Of a stretch of DNA of 31,670 nt, positions 1 to 7,682 are shown in pieces. The DNA is from a virus. Where the stretch lies: IMG/VR virus record IMGVR_UViG_3300042898_002794, positions 1 to 31,670 of that record; one strand, 5' to 3'. Both the position numbers and the translations under genes were made by a program. The notes beneath the pieces are model-generated. The model made no database searches. It saw nothing but the letters and a program-made list of their open reading frames with translations, and was not told the DNA's origin. How positions within the stretch are numbered: position 1 is the first letter of the stretch; each line of letters starts with the position of its first letter.

Positions 1-293
1 AGCTGGACTTTTACTCGTCCTAGCGGTGCGCTTAAAATAACCATCTCTTTTTCAACCAGCAGTTGATCGCCAGTTTGATTTAACAAACGGAATATAAATG
101 TGCTTCCTGTAATATTAACAGGTTTTTCTTCTTGATTGATAAACTCAAACAAGAGCACATTGTCAACGCCTTTGTTTACGGTTAATTGTTTTGCATACAC
201 TGGGTCGTACCTCGCTGTGAAATATCCGCCACTGGTATCTATCAATAATACTCGGGTAATTTGTTGGTATAAGTATGCAGTGGTCGAATACAT
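1..293 (-). CDS. virion structural protein, N-terminal part (runs off window)
   Basis: The minus-strand frame opens at the ATG ending at 293 and stays open to the window edge, giving about 97 residues that begin MYSTTAYLYQQITRVLLID. A conserved feel comes from the stretch DTSGGYFTARYDPVYAKQL followed by NKGVDNVLLFEFINQ. From memory, this opening is typical of a virion/baseplate-associated structural protein in marine T4-like phages with a BppU-like N-terminal beta domain; I cannot verify that here. GAGG lies 7-8 bases before the ATG, and a T4-late-like CATAAATA box lies at 310-317, which fits a late structural gene. It is divergent from the gene starting at 315. The C-terminal part lies outside the window. 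Confidence 0.65.
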   Translation of the reverse strand, partial: MYSTTAYLYQQITRVLLIDTSGGYFTARYDPVYAKQLTVNKGVDNVLLFEFINQEEKPVNITGSTFIFRLLNQTGDQLLVEKEMVILSAPLGRVKVQ

Positions 294-309
294 AAGATCC
301 TCGAATAAC

Positions 310-317
310 TATTTATG
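310..317 (-). promoter_or_regulatory. T4-late-like promoter box CATAAATA
   Basis: The minus strand reads CATAAATA 17 bases before the structural-gene ATG at 293, with one mismatch to the T4 late consensus TATAAATA (read by gp55-type sigma). A GAGG ribosome site lies between the box and the ATG, so spacing suits a short leader. The box overlaps the first codon of the plus-strand gene at 315. Confidence 0.45.
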
Positions 318-692
318 GGCAACGATATATTTAAAAAACTAGCGGACAAATATCCGTTTATAACACTGTGCATGTACGCCAACGAAGAATATGTGGGCGT
401 AGTGCAAAACAGGGACGATGCTGTGACAACTATCTATGACTTTGGTGCTGTTCAAACACCCCAGGAAAAGATAGAATTTTTGGAGCTGGCCAATGCTTGG
501 TGGTGGGAGAGCAATCACAGCATACCTATCAACATATTCATGCGTGGAGAATGGGACAAATTCCGGCCAACTCTACGAACATTCAGCAACAAAGATCTAG
601 AAATTTTACATGGGCCTGTTTGCAGTTTAACTGATATAAGCCGCAAAAAAACCAAAAGAAAATCAATCACGTTGGTTCGCAGAATTGATTAA
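315..692 (+). CDS. conserved marine-phage protein, unknown function (125 aa)
   Basis: A 125-residue protein beginning MGNDIFKKLADKYPF, with aromatic-rich centre (AWWWESNHSIPINIF) and a basic end (KKTKRKSITLVRRID). I recognise the general pattern as a small conserved protein that recurs in marine T4-like phages, but I know no function for it. It has no signal peptide or membrane segment. The strong Trp/Ile pairing in the middle suggests a folded globular domain. No clear Shine-Dalgarno precedes the ATG. It lies between a divergent structural gene and a convergent gene (663-1241), whose 3' end it overlaps by 30 bases, an arrangement that makes it a lone plus-strand gene in a minus-strand region. 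Confidence 0.7.
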   Translation: MGNDIFKKLADKYPFITLCMYANEEYVGVVQNRDDAVTTIYDFGAVQTPQEKIEFLELANAWWWESNHSIPINIFMRGEWDKFRPTLRTFSNKDLEILHGPVCSLTDISRKKTKRKSITLVRRID

Positions 693-1241
693 GTTCATGT
701 GCAATGCTACCAGGGCCGCATAGCTCAATGCATGACTCTTCTTGAAAGTATAGCCCCGGCTGGTGTCACCGTCCCATACACCAGCAAACACTTCTGACCA
801 AGGGCGATTTTGTAGGTGTGCTTTGCCTGGACGAATAATTGAAATAAACGCTGCCATTCTTGGAATGCTGTCTGGGCGCATGCTCTTCAACAAGTCTGTA
901 TAGTTGCCCACATGCACCAATTGTTGAGCCCAAGCAGGATCTTGCCACAATTGATCCCAAGGCGGATCAGCTGACAACATCTGTTCATAGTGTTCAGGAC
1001 TTTGAACCAACTGATACACACTCATGTTCAACAGATCAATTTTGAAATAACCTCTGCGTTCGGCTTGTTCGTAGTCAATGGCTGCGCATTTGTGTACAAT
1101 ATCTTTGGGAATATCTGTCACATATACACCTGAGTTGTGTCGTCTCACCTGGCCATTTACCAATTGTCGTGCAGGAGTATGTTGGATCAAGGCCAACAGT
1201 TGGGCACGATCAGGAACATCAATGTCAATATCTGCGCTCAT
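663..1241 (-). CDS. miniature DNA polymerase III alpha (C-family palm)-like protein
   Basis: A 192-residue protein that aligns by eye, in order, with the catalytic palm of DnaE. Residues 4-8 DIDID match the PDFDVDF motif holding two catalytic Asp. RRHNSGVYV (33-41) resembles the KHAGGVVI segment. GYFKIDLL (64-71) matches GLVKFDFL with the active-site Lys and the third catalytic Asp (K67, D69). LLKSMRPDSIPRMAAFISIIRPG (117-139) matches LIKRLQPDCF...ALFRPG, split here as residues 117-126 and 127-139. GYTFKKSHALSYA (163-175) matches GYGFNKSHSAAYA. The PHP, thumb, beta-binding and OB regions are missing, and about 90 residues between the Asp motifs are gone (E. coli alpha is about 1160 aa). AGGA precedes the ATG, and one base separates it from the upstream gene. 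Homology is likely; activity is unknown. It may be an inactive decoy, a regulator or a repurposed nucleotidyltransferase. Confidence 0.7.
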   Translation of the reverse strand: MSADIDIDVPDRAQLLALIQHTPARQLVNGQVRRHNSGVYVTDIPKDIVHKCAAIDYEQAERRGYFKIDLLNMSVYQLVQSPEHYEQMLSADPPWDQLWQDPAWAQQLVHVGNYTDLLKSMRPDSIPRMAAFISIIRPGKAHLQNRPWSEVFAGVWDGDTSRGYTFKKSHALSYAALVALHMNLINSANQRD

Positions 1242-1242
1242 G

Positions 1243-1917
1243 TTACCATCCTGCCTTTGTTAGTATTTCTCTAGCATACTCTTGATCTGACAGATAGTCG
1301 TGGAATTTCTTTTGCCATATGTCGCTGTTGATGTATGGCCATACCATACCAACCTGCGTTGCGTCAAGCTCACTCAAAAACTTTTGTCCAGACTCACTGT
1401 TGTATATCACCCAAGGACTGATCCTACCAGTGGTCACAGCATAACACAATGCATTGGTATTGCCGTAGCGCAAACAATCATTTGATGGATGCTTGGTTTG
1501 TTCGCTCCAGTCAATGCTGTACTCGATTGCTCTGGCTAATGCATCTGCAACATTTTCCACTTTTAAATAGTCCAGCAGATACTCTGTGTAGATCTGATCA
1601 CTGGGCCATCTATCAATCTTTTTGTTGTTCTTCAACAGCCACTCAAGAAACTGCTTGGGATTGATTGTCTTTGTGCTGACACAATAGCGGCCAAACTTTA
1701 CAAATGCACGATAGTATGATGAGTCGCAAAAGTCATCATAGGTTTTGAGTCGGGCTGATCCTTGGCTCATTTCATAAAATCGAATGTAGGCTTGAAATCC
1801 CAGTTCAACTCCACGCTCACTGCGCTCTTGCCTGCGCTTTTTCTGCTCACACACATGAACAGCCAAGCTGGATTCTTTTACAAAATCTTTTTTACAGTAC
1901 TGGCATTTGTGTGTCAT
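1243..1917 (-). CDS. phage protein with N-terminal C2H2/C2HC-type zinc finger
   Basis: 224 residues. The first 22 residues hold a compact metal site: C5-x2-C8 followed by H20 and C22 (CQYCKKDFVKESSLAVHVC), a C2HC-like finger with the usual aromatic and Leu positions. The rest is alpha-helical, rich in Trp/Tyr, with no motif I know. It resembles a conserved hypothetical seen in marine T4-like phages. A role in nucleic-acid binding is suggested only by the finger. It overlaps the upstream SGNH-like gene by 4 bases (ATGA) and ends one base before the DnaE-like gene, so the three are probably co-translated. Confidence 0.7.
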   Translation of the reverse strand: MTHKCQYCKKDFVKESSLAVHVCEQKKRRQERSERGVELGFQAYIRFYEMSQGSARLKTYDDFCDSSYYRAFVKFGRYCVSTKTINPKQFLEWLLKNNKKIDRWPSDQIYTEYLLDYLKVENVADALARAIEYSIDWSEQTKHPSNDCLRYGNTNALCYAVTTGRISPWVIYNSESGQKFLSELDATQVGMVWPYINSDIWQKKFHDYLSDQEYAREILTKAGW

Positions 1918-2636
1918 TCTAGTATTTTATACTCTTGAATGTAGTTTGTCAAGAAGTTATTTAGATGTTGATGGTGTCCTGGTTGTATGTGTCTAGCTTC
2001 TGGCGGCGGAGCCGCACCTGTGGCATAATCTTCTATTGCTGGCGCACCTTGCTCGTGTTGCCAGGGAACAGCTCGCCAACTCAGAGCATCCACAAACACT
2101 GGATTGTCTCGCAGTAGCCTAAACAACGGCACACGCATCTTGCCGTTTAGTCTATGATCAATTTGGTTGAACACCACGACTCGGTTGCCTCTGGCATGTA
2201 AATCACTTGCCATACTGATCAGTCTGAACATTAGATCTTCTGCTTGATCAATGTCTGCCCATATAGCACTTTTGAACTGTAAATTTTTAAACTGCTCAGT
2301 ATCTTTGGCGGACCATTTGTCTTGCAAGGTGTCTTTGGACCATTGTTGGGCTTGTGGATTGATCCAACGCCCTTCAAAATGCATGTCAGGTCCTGACTTG
2401 ACTATTGGCAACTCCCATCTGCTGAGATAAGTTATGCCCACCACATACAGTGTGGGTTCAGGATACAAATAACTGTGCTTTAGAGTAGTGCGAACAATGC
2501 GACTGTTGGCGCTGCCGCCTCGTGCAATACTGACAGCGTCAGAGATGTTTAATTGCTGTGCAAGATCAACATGTCCTTGACCATTTGCATATCCTTCGGC
2601 GTAACTGCATCCGTTTACAACCAATCTCTGTATCAT
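1914..2636 (-). CDS. SGNH/GDSL-hydrolase-like protein
   Basis: 240 residues. The N-terminus VVNGCSYAEGYAN (6-18) places a Ser (S11) in a G-x-S turn after a beta strand, as in block I of SGNH hydrolases. GGSANSRIVR (40-49) supplies a Gly and Asn as in blocks II/III, and PGHHQHLNNFL near the end supplies His in the position of block V. This family is often found in marine phage genomes; substrates are not known, with carbohydrate O-acetyl groups one option. No signal peptide is present, so it should be cytoplasmic or virion-borne. It sits between the clamp-loader-like and zinc-finger genes with 4-base overlaps on both sides. Confidence 0.55.
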   Translation of the reverse strand: MIQRLVVNGCSYAEGYANGQGHVDLAQQLNISDAVSIARGGSANSRIVRTTLKHSYLYPEPTLYVVGITYLSRWELPIVKSGPDMHFEGRWINPQAQQWSKDTLQDKWSAKDTEQFKNLQFKSAIWADIDQAEDLMFRLISMASDLHARGNRVVVFNQIDHRLNGKMRVPLFRLLRDNPVFVDALSWRAVPWQHEQGAPAIEDYATGAAPPPEARHIQPGHHQHLNNFLTNYIQEYKILE

Positions 2637-3082
2637 TTTTTGGTCTCATTGCCGTGTTCTTTAATCAACTGGTCTATGTCCTTTTGTGTGACCAACTTAG
2701 ACATCAGTTCTATTTCATCATCTTTAAAGTGCGGATACAGTTCCATCAACTGTTTTCGTTTGCCACTTGCTCCGGCTTCTTTCTTTTTGGGAGCAATCCA
2801 ATTATGCCTGGGTGTGCCCATGTTTGGACTTACAGATGTGGCACACAACCATTGCAGTTTAGGATGTTTGCTAAGATCAAAGAAATGTTTGTTCAGGCGT
2901 TCATTGGTCGAGATCAAATAAAATTCTTGTAGTTCTTGACTGCCTTCGACAGCACTGCCCCATCGAATCATGAGATAGTTGCTGAACTTTTTCTTTTCGT
3001 CAGGAGTTAGTTCGTCATAGAACTGTCTGTTCTTGCGATCAAACTGACGCATTTCATTCTGTATGCTGAGTTTTTCCATCAT
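2633..3082 (-). CDS. probable clamp-loader small subunit (gp62-like)
   Basis: 149 residues. The pattern FSNYLMIRWGSA followed by an inserted helical region, RHNWIAPKKKEA, and a C-terminal LYPHFKDDEIELMSKL resembles the phage clamp-loader A family (T4 gp62), whose members read NRxLSxF, a basic patch, then YYGYSxEKAxxxL. In T4, gp62 pairs with the gp44 ATPase to load the gp45 clamp. The match is by pattern memory only. No gp44 or gp45 is in this window. The gene overlaps the 3' end of the radical SAM gene by 29 bases if the first ATG is used; an internal ATG at 3052, three bases after that gene's stop, is an alternative start (139 aa). Confidence 0.5.
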   Translation of the reverse strand: MMEKLSIQNEMRQFDRKNRQFYDELTPDEKKKFSNYLMIRWGSAVEGSQELQEFYLISTNERLNKHFFDLSKHPKLQWLCATSVSPNMGTPRHNWIAPKKKEAGASGKRKQLMELYPHFKDDEIELMSKLVTQKDIDQLIKEHGNETKK

Positions 3083-4127
3083 GAATTAAATCGTTGTACA
3101 CTTGTGTTCTGTTAGGCAACAGATCAAACCATTTCTCGTTGCGGTAGCTGTCAAGTACCAGTTGGCTGGCTAAAAATTTATGCCAATCAGCAGAATTGTC
3201 TACTTTTTCTAATGCCCTAATAGAGTCAACAATTACTGGATGGCCACTGAACTTGGAACTTTTTAAAGTGGCAATTAGCGGAGCACGATATTTGCCGTAT
3301 ACAAGTCCTAGCCCCTCACTGCCATTGACATCAGCCAACACAGGGTTAAAATCTCTGTGGTTGATCCATTCAAAGTATTCAAACAATTTGTCAATCCACC
3401 AAATGTTAACTGCACTGATTACCGTGGCCAATTTCAAATGTGTATTTGGAAAAGCTCTGATCCAATTCATTGTTTGCTCTACAGTCTCCCAATCGCTGCC
3501 ACTACGAACTGCCGCCGTTGCTGGACCAACTGCATCAATACTGGCATGAATATTGATCTGTTTGAAATGTGGCCAGTAATCTTTTACCGATAAATCTTTA
3601 TATCCAGTCACTGTCATGTTTGTGCTGTACATCAGCAGTGGGTCAAGTTTTTGCTTGACTAATTTTTCCAACAATTCATAGTGTTGCGGATTTAACAAAG
3701 GCTCTCCACCGGCAAAATATACTTTTTTACAATTGGTCAAATCAATGTCGTCGATATTGGTGCGATCAAACAGATGTATAATTGAATTGTCAGCTTCGCT
3801 GGCCCAGCTGGTACTAAAACTTGGTCCACAACTTCTGCATTTTAGATTGCACATGTTGTTGTTACGAAAATCTAAAAATTGCACTGCTGAAGTTTTGTAG
3901 TCTGTTTCAAACTCATCAAAAACATTTCTCCAACCAGGTGCATTGACCGGACATGCTGAACATTCTGTGGGCACCTGATTTTGTAAAAATTGATCGCCAA
4001 CCACTTGAGTCATTTCCGTTTGGCTGTCGAAGTATTCGCCACGCCATTGGCAGCAAGGTGCAAACTTTCCACCTGGCATGTAGCTCACGCTGACCCAGGG
4101 TGCTTTGCAATATATGTTATTGGTCAT
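3054..4127 (-). CDS. radical SAM protein with N-terminal SPASM/twitch-like cysteines (1)
   Basis: 357 residues. The radical SAM cluster motif C-x3-C-x2-C is C93, C97, C100 (NMCNLKCRSCG), followed by the GGEP motif (YFAGGEPLLN) that binds SAM. Ahead of it is an auxiliary cluster region: C7 in CKAPW, C25-C26 in APCCQWRG and C56-x2-C59. This order, auxiliary cysteines first, matches the twitch-domain radical SAM family found in marine phages and bacteria. It should bind at least one 4Fe-4S cluster and cleave SAM to a 5'-deoxyadenosyl radical; the substrate is unknown. It sits downstream of uvsW with two small genes between, and its stop overlaps the clamp-loader-like gene. Confidence 0.85.
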   Translation of the reverse strand: MTNNIYCKAPWVSVSYMPGGKFAPCCQWRGEYFDSQTEMTQVVGDQFLQNQVPTECSACPVNAPGWRNVFDEFETDYKTSAVQFLDFRNNNMCNLKCRSCGPSFSTSWASEADNSIIHLFDRTNIDDIDLTNCKKVYFAGGEPLLNPQHYELLEKLVKQKLDPLLMYSTNMTVTGYKDLSVKDYWPHFKQINIHASIDAVGPATAAVRSGSDWETVEQTMNWIRAFPNTHLKLATVISAVNIWWIDKLFEYFEWINHRDFNPVLADVNGSEGLGLVYGKYRAPLIATLKSSKFSGHPVIVDSIRALEKVDNSADWHKFLASQLVLDSYRNEKWFDLLPNRTQVYNDLIHDGKTQHTE

Positions 4128-4374
4128 TGGTATTGGTCAAGTTATAGATCATTATAACATGATCCATTGCATCTTGCAATGCACTATTGTCAGCAGAAGC
4201 AGCTCTGATGGCTCTCCACAAGGAATCTTCTTTTTGTTGTTGTTCTTCAAATTCTATCATGTAACTTCTTCCAACTAAAATTTTTTCCGAAGAATTAAAT
4301 TCTCTGGCATAGACAGTTTGGCCGCCATCCGGACTTTCATAGATATAGGTTGTGCCTGGCTTGAGATTGTTCAT
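4117..4374 (-). CDS. small conserved phage protein, unknown function (85 aa)
   Basis: 85 residues, opening MNNLKPGTTYIYESPDGGQTVYARE, here noted as a beta-rich N-terminal half (residues 1-45), followed by a Gln/Glu-rich helix (EEQQQKEDSLW) and a helical end. No metal-binding or catalytic motif is visible. The start codon follows the upstream stop directly (TAA-ATG), and the 3' end overlaps the radical SAM gene by 11 bases, so it is part of one translationally coupled string. I considered a radical SAM peptide substrate; see rejected items. Confidence 0.7.
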   Translation of the reverse strand: MNNLKPGTTYIYESPDGGQTVYAREFNSSEKILVGRSYMIEFEEQQQKEDSLWRAIRAASADNSALQDAMDHVIMIYNLTNTNDQ

Positions 4375-4875
4375 TTACCAGGCCTTGTTGTAATCTACAA
4401 TCTCACAGTTACGACTGATGTCTTTGACAAAGTATATACAATCAGGGTCGTCGCCGTCTGTAATAGGAACAGCCAGTAGCTGTCCATTTTTAAGTTTTGG
4501 TGCATACCATGAAACTTCATGATACACATCTAGTATCTCAATGTCCGGAAAACTAGGTCTAAAACTGGTCAACGGATTAAACTGGAACACCTTGAATCCA
4601 CGATCGTTGATACTGGTAAGTGGAAGTACTTCAAGATCTCCAATGTCAGGTTCGCCAATCAATATTTGCCAGTCCATGGGCATGCGAATAGTGTTTGTTC
4701 CAATACGCAAGACCAGTGCTGGCGAGTTAAAGCTCTCTAAAAATATCAATGGAATAAAATGATAGTCTGGTTCTGCGGGATTAGAATTATCTAATATTGC
4801 AAATCTCATGTCATCCACCTCTTCGGGCAAATGGTCAAGATCGTAGTGTTGGTTGTCTAGGGTTAAAATTCGCAT
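4375..4875 (-). CDS. conserved marine T4-like phage protein, unknown function (166 aa)
   Basis: 166 residues, acidic, opening MRILTLDNQHYDLDHLPEE. The middle (LESFNSPALVLRIGTNTIRMP divided at 67-76 and 77-87) and GDLEVLPLTSINDRGF look like a conserved beta-rich fold. I associate this kind of protein with marine T4-like genomes near uvsW but know no function. There is no Shine-Dalgarno before the ATG. A strong sigma70-type promoter ends only six bases upstream (see 4882-4910), which would make the transcript leaderless. It heads a short run with the 85-aa gene, radical SAM 1 and the clamp-loader-like gene. Confidence 0.75.
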   Translation of the reverse strand: MRILTLDNQHYDLDHLPEEVDDMRFAILDNSNPAEPDYHFIPLIFLESFNSPALVLRIGTNTIRMPMDWQILIGEPDIGDLEVLPLTSINDRGFKVFQFNPLTSFRPSFPDIEILDVYHEVSWYAPKLKNGQLLAVPITDGDDPDCIYFVKDISRNCEIVDYNKAW

Positions 4876-4881
4876 AGTTGT

Positions 4882-4910
4882 ATATTACAGTATTTTGTAG
4901 TAGAAGTCAA
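4882..4910 (-). promoter_or_regulatory. sigma70-type promoter, TTGACT-17-TAATAT, leaderless geometry
   Basis: On the minus strand, TTGACT (4905-4910), a 17-base spacer and TAATAT (4882-4887) are followed after six bases by the ATG ending at 4875. A normal start site 6-7 bases after the -10 box would fall on the ATG. It lies in the 37-base gap between uvsW and the 166-aa gene. Confidence 0.6.
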
Positions 4911-4912
4911 AT

Positions 4913-6382
4913 TTATTTGATCTTCATCCACTCTAGTTTCTCTGCTGAGAAAGGATAGTTGGCTTCTTTGTAGAATTGTTTGCGCTTGGTCAAGTGGCGT
5001 TTGGCAAACTTGCAGGTACTGGTCACATCCCAGATCTGAACATGTTCTTTATCTTCCGCTTTACGAATGCCACGACCAATCGACTGAATAACTCTAACAA
5101 AGCTCTTACCAGGCTCAATGAGTACCAGATTAAAAATACGGGGAATGTTAATACCAACAGCAGCCACACCATAAGTTGCCACAATGATTTTATCTGTTGC
5201 TTCAGCCACTTCATCATATTCATCTTGTCTATCTTTTGCTTTGGTTGCACCCGAGACAAACACTGATTTGTCCCCGAGTCGTTGTACCAGTTGTCTACCA
5301 CATTCAGTGCGATCTACTAACACTAGTGTATTGCCTGTTTCATTTACTTGGCGTATTAGCTCGGCCATGGCGTCGAGCCTGCCTGATTCTTCCAACAAGT
5401 ATTTAAGCTCACTTTGATAGTTACTGTACTCGACATAGTCTTGTAACTGCACAATGTTCACATGACATTGTGCCAACACACCCTGCTGTTGTAATTCACT
5501 GGCACTTAACCTGCCGATAACTGGGCCCAGGCTGACCAGCAGACTTTGACTTTCAAACTTTTCTTTTGGAATTGTACCAGTAAGACCCCATCGAATTGGC
5601 ACCCGTGCAAAAATGCCTGTGAGCAAAGTCTTTAGTGCATCAGCTTTGGCCATGTGTACTTCGTCTACCATGACACAAACAACTCCTTCAATAAAGTCTT
5701 GAATGGTATAATCGCCTATGCCACTTTTGGTATTTTTTAACAGTATGTTTAGACTTTGCCAGGTACAAATAGTGTGTTGCCGACCAAACTCTTTGCGATC
5801 ACCAAAATATACACCTACATCTAGACCTAAATTTTTATAGTCTTTTTCTGTCTGTGTCACAAGACTTTTGTTAGGCACAATGACCACACTTCTTCCATAA
5901 GATTCAATTGATGCACTTAGTGTGGCAGTCATGATGGTTTTGCCTGCTCCTGTGGCCACTTCCTGTATGCATTGTGGGTTCTTCAAGAAGTTGTTGACAA
6001 TCTCCACTTGGTAATCTCGCAACATAACAGGTTGGCCCTCAGCAGGATGCCCTTTGGGCCAAGATTTGTATACCCATCGATCTTCTGTTACAATGTCAAA
6101 GTCGAATGTGTTTGAGTAATCTCTTTGATCATCAAGTTCGATGTCATAGTCAAACTTTTCTAGTATAGGCAGGATGTCAGGCAACAAGTTGGTATAGGTG
6201 CTGCCGCCCAGTTGGAAGTAACTGACTTTGCCATCCCATCTTCCTAATCTAACTGCTGGCAGGTATCGTGCATATGGAACATCATATTTGAAAGCATTGA
6301 CCAGTGCCTTGCGAGCGTCCAGGTCTAGGCCTTCAATTTTGATATTGACCTCATCACGGATTTGTATTGTGCATTGTTTCAT
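4913..6382 (-). CDS. uvsW: UvsW-like DNA/RNA helicase
   Basis: 489 residues, near the 503 aa of T4 UvsW. Superfamily 2 motifs are in order: Q-like RDYQ (122-125), Walker A ATGAGKT (143-149), DEVH box (240-243), motif III LTGTIP, motif V ATYGVAAVGINIPR and motif VI QSIGRGIRK. The N-terminal 100 residues correspond to the UvsW substrate-binding domain. In T4, UvsW unwinds R-loops and D-loops and drives branch migration, switching replication from origins to recombination. The start overlaps the upstream radical SAM gene by 29 bases. All motifs needed for ATPase action appear intact. Confidence 0.95.
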   Translation of the reverse strand: MKQCTIQIRDEVNIKIEGLDLDARKALVNAFKYDVPYARYLPAVRLGRWDGKVSYFQLGGSTYTNLLPDILPILEKFDYDIELDDQRDYSNTFDFDIVTEDRWVYKSWPKGHPAEGQPVMLRDYQVEIVNNFLKNPQCIQEVATGAGKTIMTATLSASIESYGRSVVIVPNKSLVTQTEKDYKNLGLDVGVYFGDRKEFGRQHTICTWQSLNILLKNTKSGIGDYTIQDFIEGVVCVMVDEVHMAKADALKTLLTGIFARVPIRWGLTGTIPKEKFESQSLLVSLGPVIGRLSASELQQQGVLAQCHVNIVQLQDYVEYSNYQSELKYLLEESGRLDAMAELIRQVNETGNTLVLVDRTECGRQLVQRLGDKSVFVSGATKAKDRQDEYDEVAEATDKIIVATYGVAAVGINIPRIFNLVLIEPGKSFVRVIQSIGRGIRKAEDKEHVQIWDVTSTCKFAKRHLTKRKQFYKEANYPFSAEKLEWMKIK

Positions 6383-7682
6383 AATTGCTTATTGTATTGA
6401 TCCAATCCAAAAACACAGTTGGATAGACATCTTGATATTTTAATTTGCTAGTGTGATTATAATACTGCAAAAACTTCAAGAAGTCAAGCTCTAAGACTCG
6501 TTGATCAAAGTTGTGATTGGGCTGAGGGTTGTTCTTTAGGTACCCAATGGTTTTGTTTACAAATATCTCTTCGTCAGGCAACAACTGTTTCTGATTGCAA
6601 GTTAACCAATCTTGTATGTCATTACCTAGTGCTTGTTTAATTGCATCGGGCAATAATAAAACAGATTGAAACTCTGGTGCTCGAACAATTGTACTGTAAA
6701 ACTCCAATACTCTGGTTGGATAGCGTTGTCTCAACTGTGTGTTTAAATCAAATTTGTGGGTTAGCCCCCATACATTTAAAATGCTCACTGTGCTTTGCAG
6801 TTTAAGCAGACAATTGGCTGGAGTTTCACTGCACCAATAGTTTATGTTGTTTAAAAATTGTTGGTAGTCTAGCCCTTGCCTGGCATACTCGGCGATGTCG
6901 CCTGTGGCATCTATGCTGGCAGAAATTGTTATGCGTTTGAAGTTTGGTGCATATGATGCAAACTTTTTGACCAGTTGCAAGTCCACTGAAAAGTTACTGT
7001 TAATAGCAATTGACAAGTTTGGTGCTGTTCCAAGTGCATCAACAAACTTCCAAAAGTTTTTGCTCATTAATGGTTCGCCACCGCTGATCTTGAGGGTTTG
7101 TACTTGATCCTTTATTGTGGGCCACCACTTTAACCAAGCCTCAAGATAGGGTTGTTTGGTAGTACCTGGAGCAATGTGTATCTTTGAATACAGCTGTCGG
7201 CTGTCAGATTCTAAATGCAAGGGCTTGTTGTGTATTTTGGCAGCCCAAGAACTACTCTGTCCTGAGTCGCAATAACTGCACGACAAGTTGCAATAGTTAT
7301 CAAACACCACTTCGATAAACGGAGGTATGTAGTTTGGATCAACTGTTAACTCCTCTATTTGGTCCTGCCAGTATTGACTTTTTACAATACGGTCGCTCAC
7401 CGCAGTTGGGTCTGAATCTTCAATATGCCAGCACATGTGGCACTCATCAGGACGATGCCCATCCATCATGAGTTGTTGCATTTCGAGCTTGTGCGGAGTA
7501 TTGTGTAGCACTGATGGATTATCCAACAGCTCTTGCGGAATGCTGTGAGGAATAGGATGATGGCAACTGTTGCTACTGCCGTGATTTAGATACAAGAACA
7601 ACTCTGTCCATTTTGCTGGGCAGAAGAAATTACTTTTTTTCTCAAGTACCTGATATACTGGGTAGTCTTTTTTATGTTTCAT
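6354..7682 (-). CDS. radical SAM protein with N-terminal auxiliary cysteines (2)
   Basis: 442 residues, the longest of the three. C131-x3-C135-x2-C138 (NYCNLSCSYCDSG) is the SAM-cluster motif, and KISGGEPLMS gives the GGEP motif. The N-terminal part has C21 in CPAKW, C40-H41-H42 in SCHHP and C81-x2-C84 (ECHMCW), an arrangement parallel to the other two copies but with CHH replacing CC. This suggests a second cluster or metal site with a different ligand set. Substrate is unknown. It overlaps the upstream copy by 11 bases and uvsW by 29 bases, so the three are transcribed together. Confidence 0.85.
   Translation of the reverse strand: MKHKKDYPVYQVLEKKSNFFCPAKWTELFLYLNHGSSNSCHHPIPHSIPQELLDNPSVLHNTPHKLEMQQLMMDGHRPDECHMCWHIEDSDPTAVSDRIVKSQYWQDQIEELTVDPNYIPPFIEVVFDNYCNLSCSYCDSGQSSSWAAKIHNKPLHLESDSRQLYSKIHIAPGTTKQPYLEAWLKWWPTIKDQVQTLKISGGEPLMSKNFWKFVDALGTAPNLSIAINSNFSVDLQLVKKFASYAPNFKRITISASIDATGDIAEYARQGLDYQQFLNNINYWCSETPANCLLKLQSTVSILNVWGLTHKFDLNTQLRQRYPTRVLEFYSTIVRAPEFQSVLLLPDAIKQALGNDIQDWLTCNQKQLLPDEEIFVNKTIGYLKNNPQPNHNFDQRVLELDFLKFLQYYNHTSKLKYQDVYPTVFLDWINTISNYETMHNTNP

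Noticed and set aside
136-342. A 68-residue plus-strand frame at the left end
   Set aside because: It lies opposite the structural gene 1-293, which has better codon pattern, a ribosome site and a late promoter, and it overlaps the start of the 315-692 gene.
4117-4374. The 85-aa protein as a peptide substrate (RiPP precursor) for the radical SAM enzymes
   Set aside because: It has no Cys-rich or repeated core and no leader-core break, and looks like an ordinary small folded protein.
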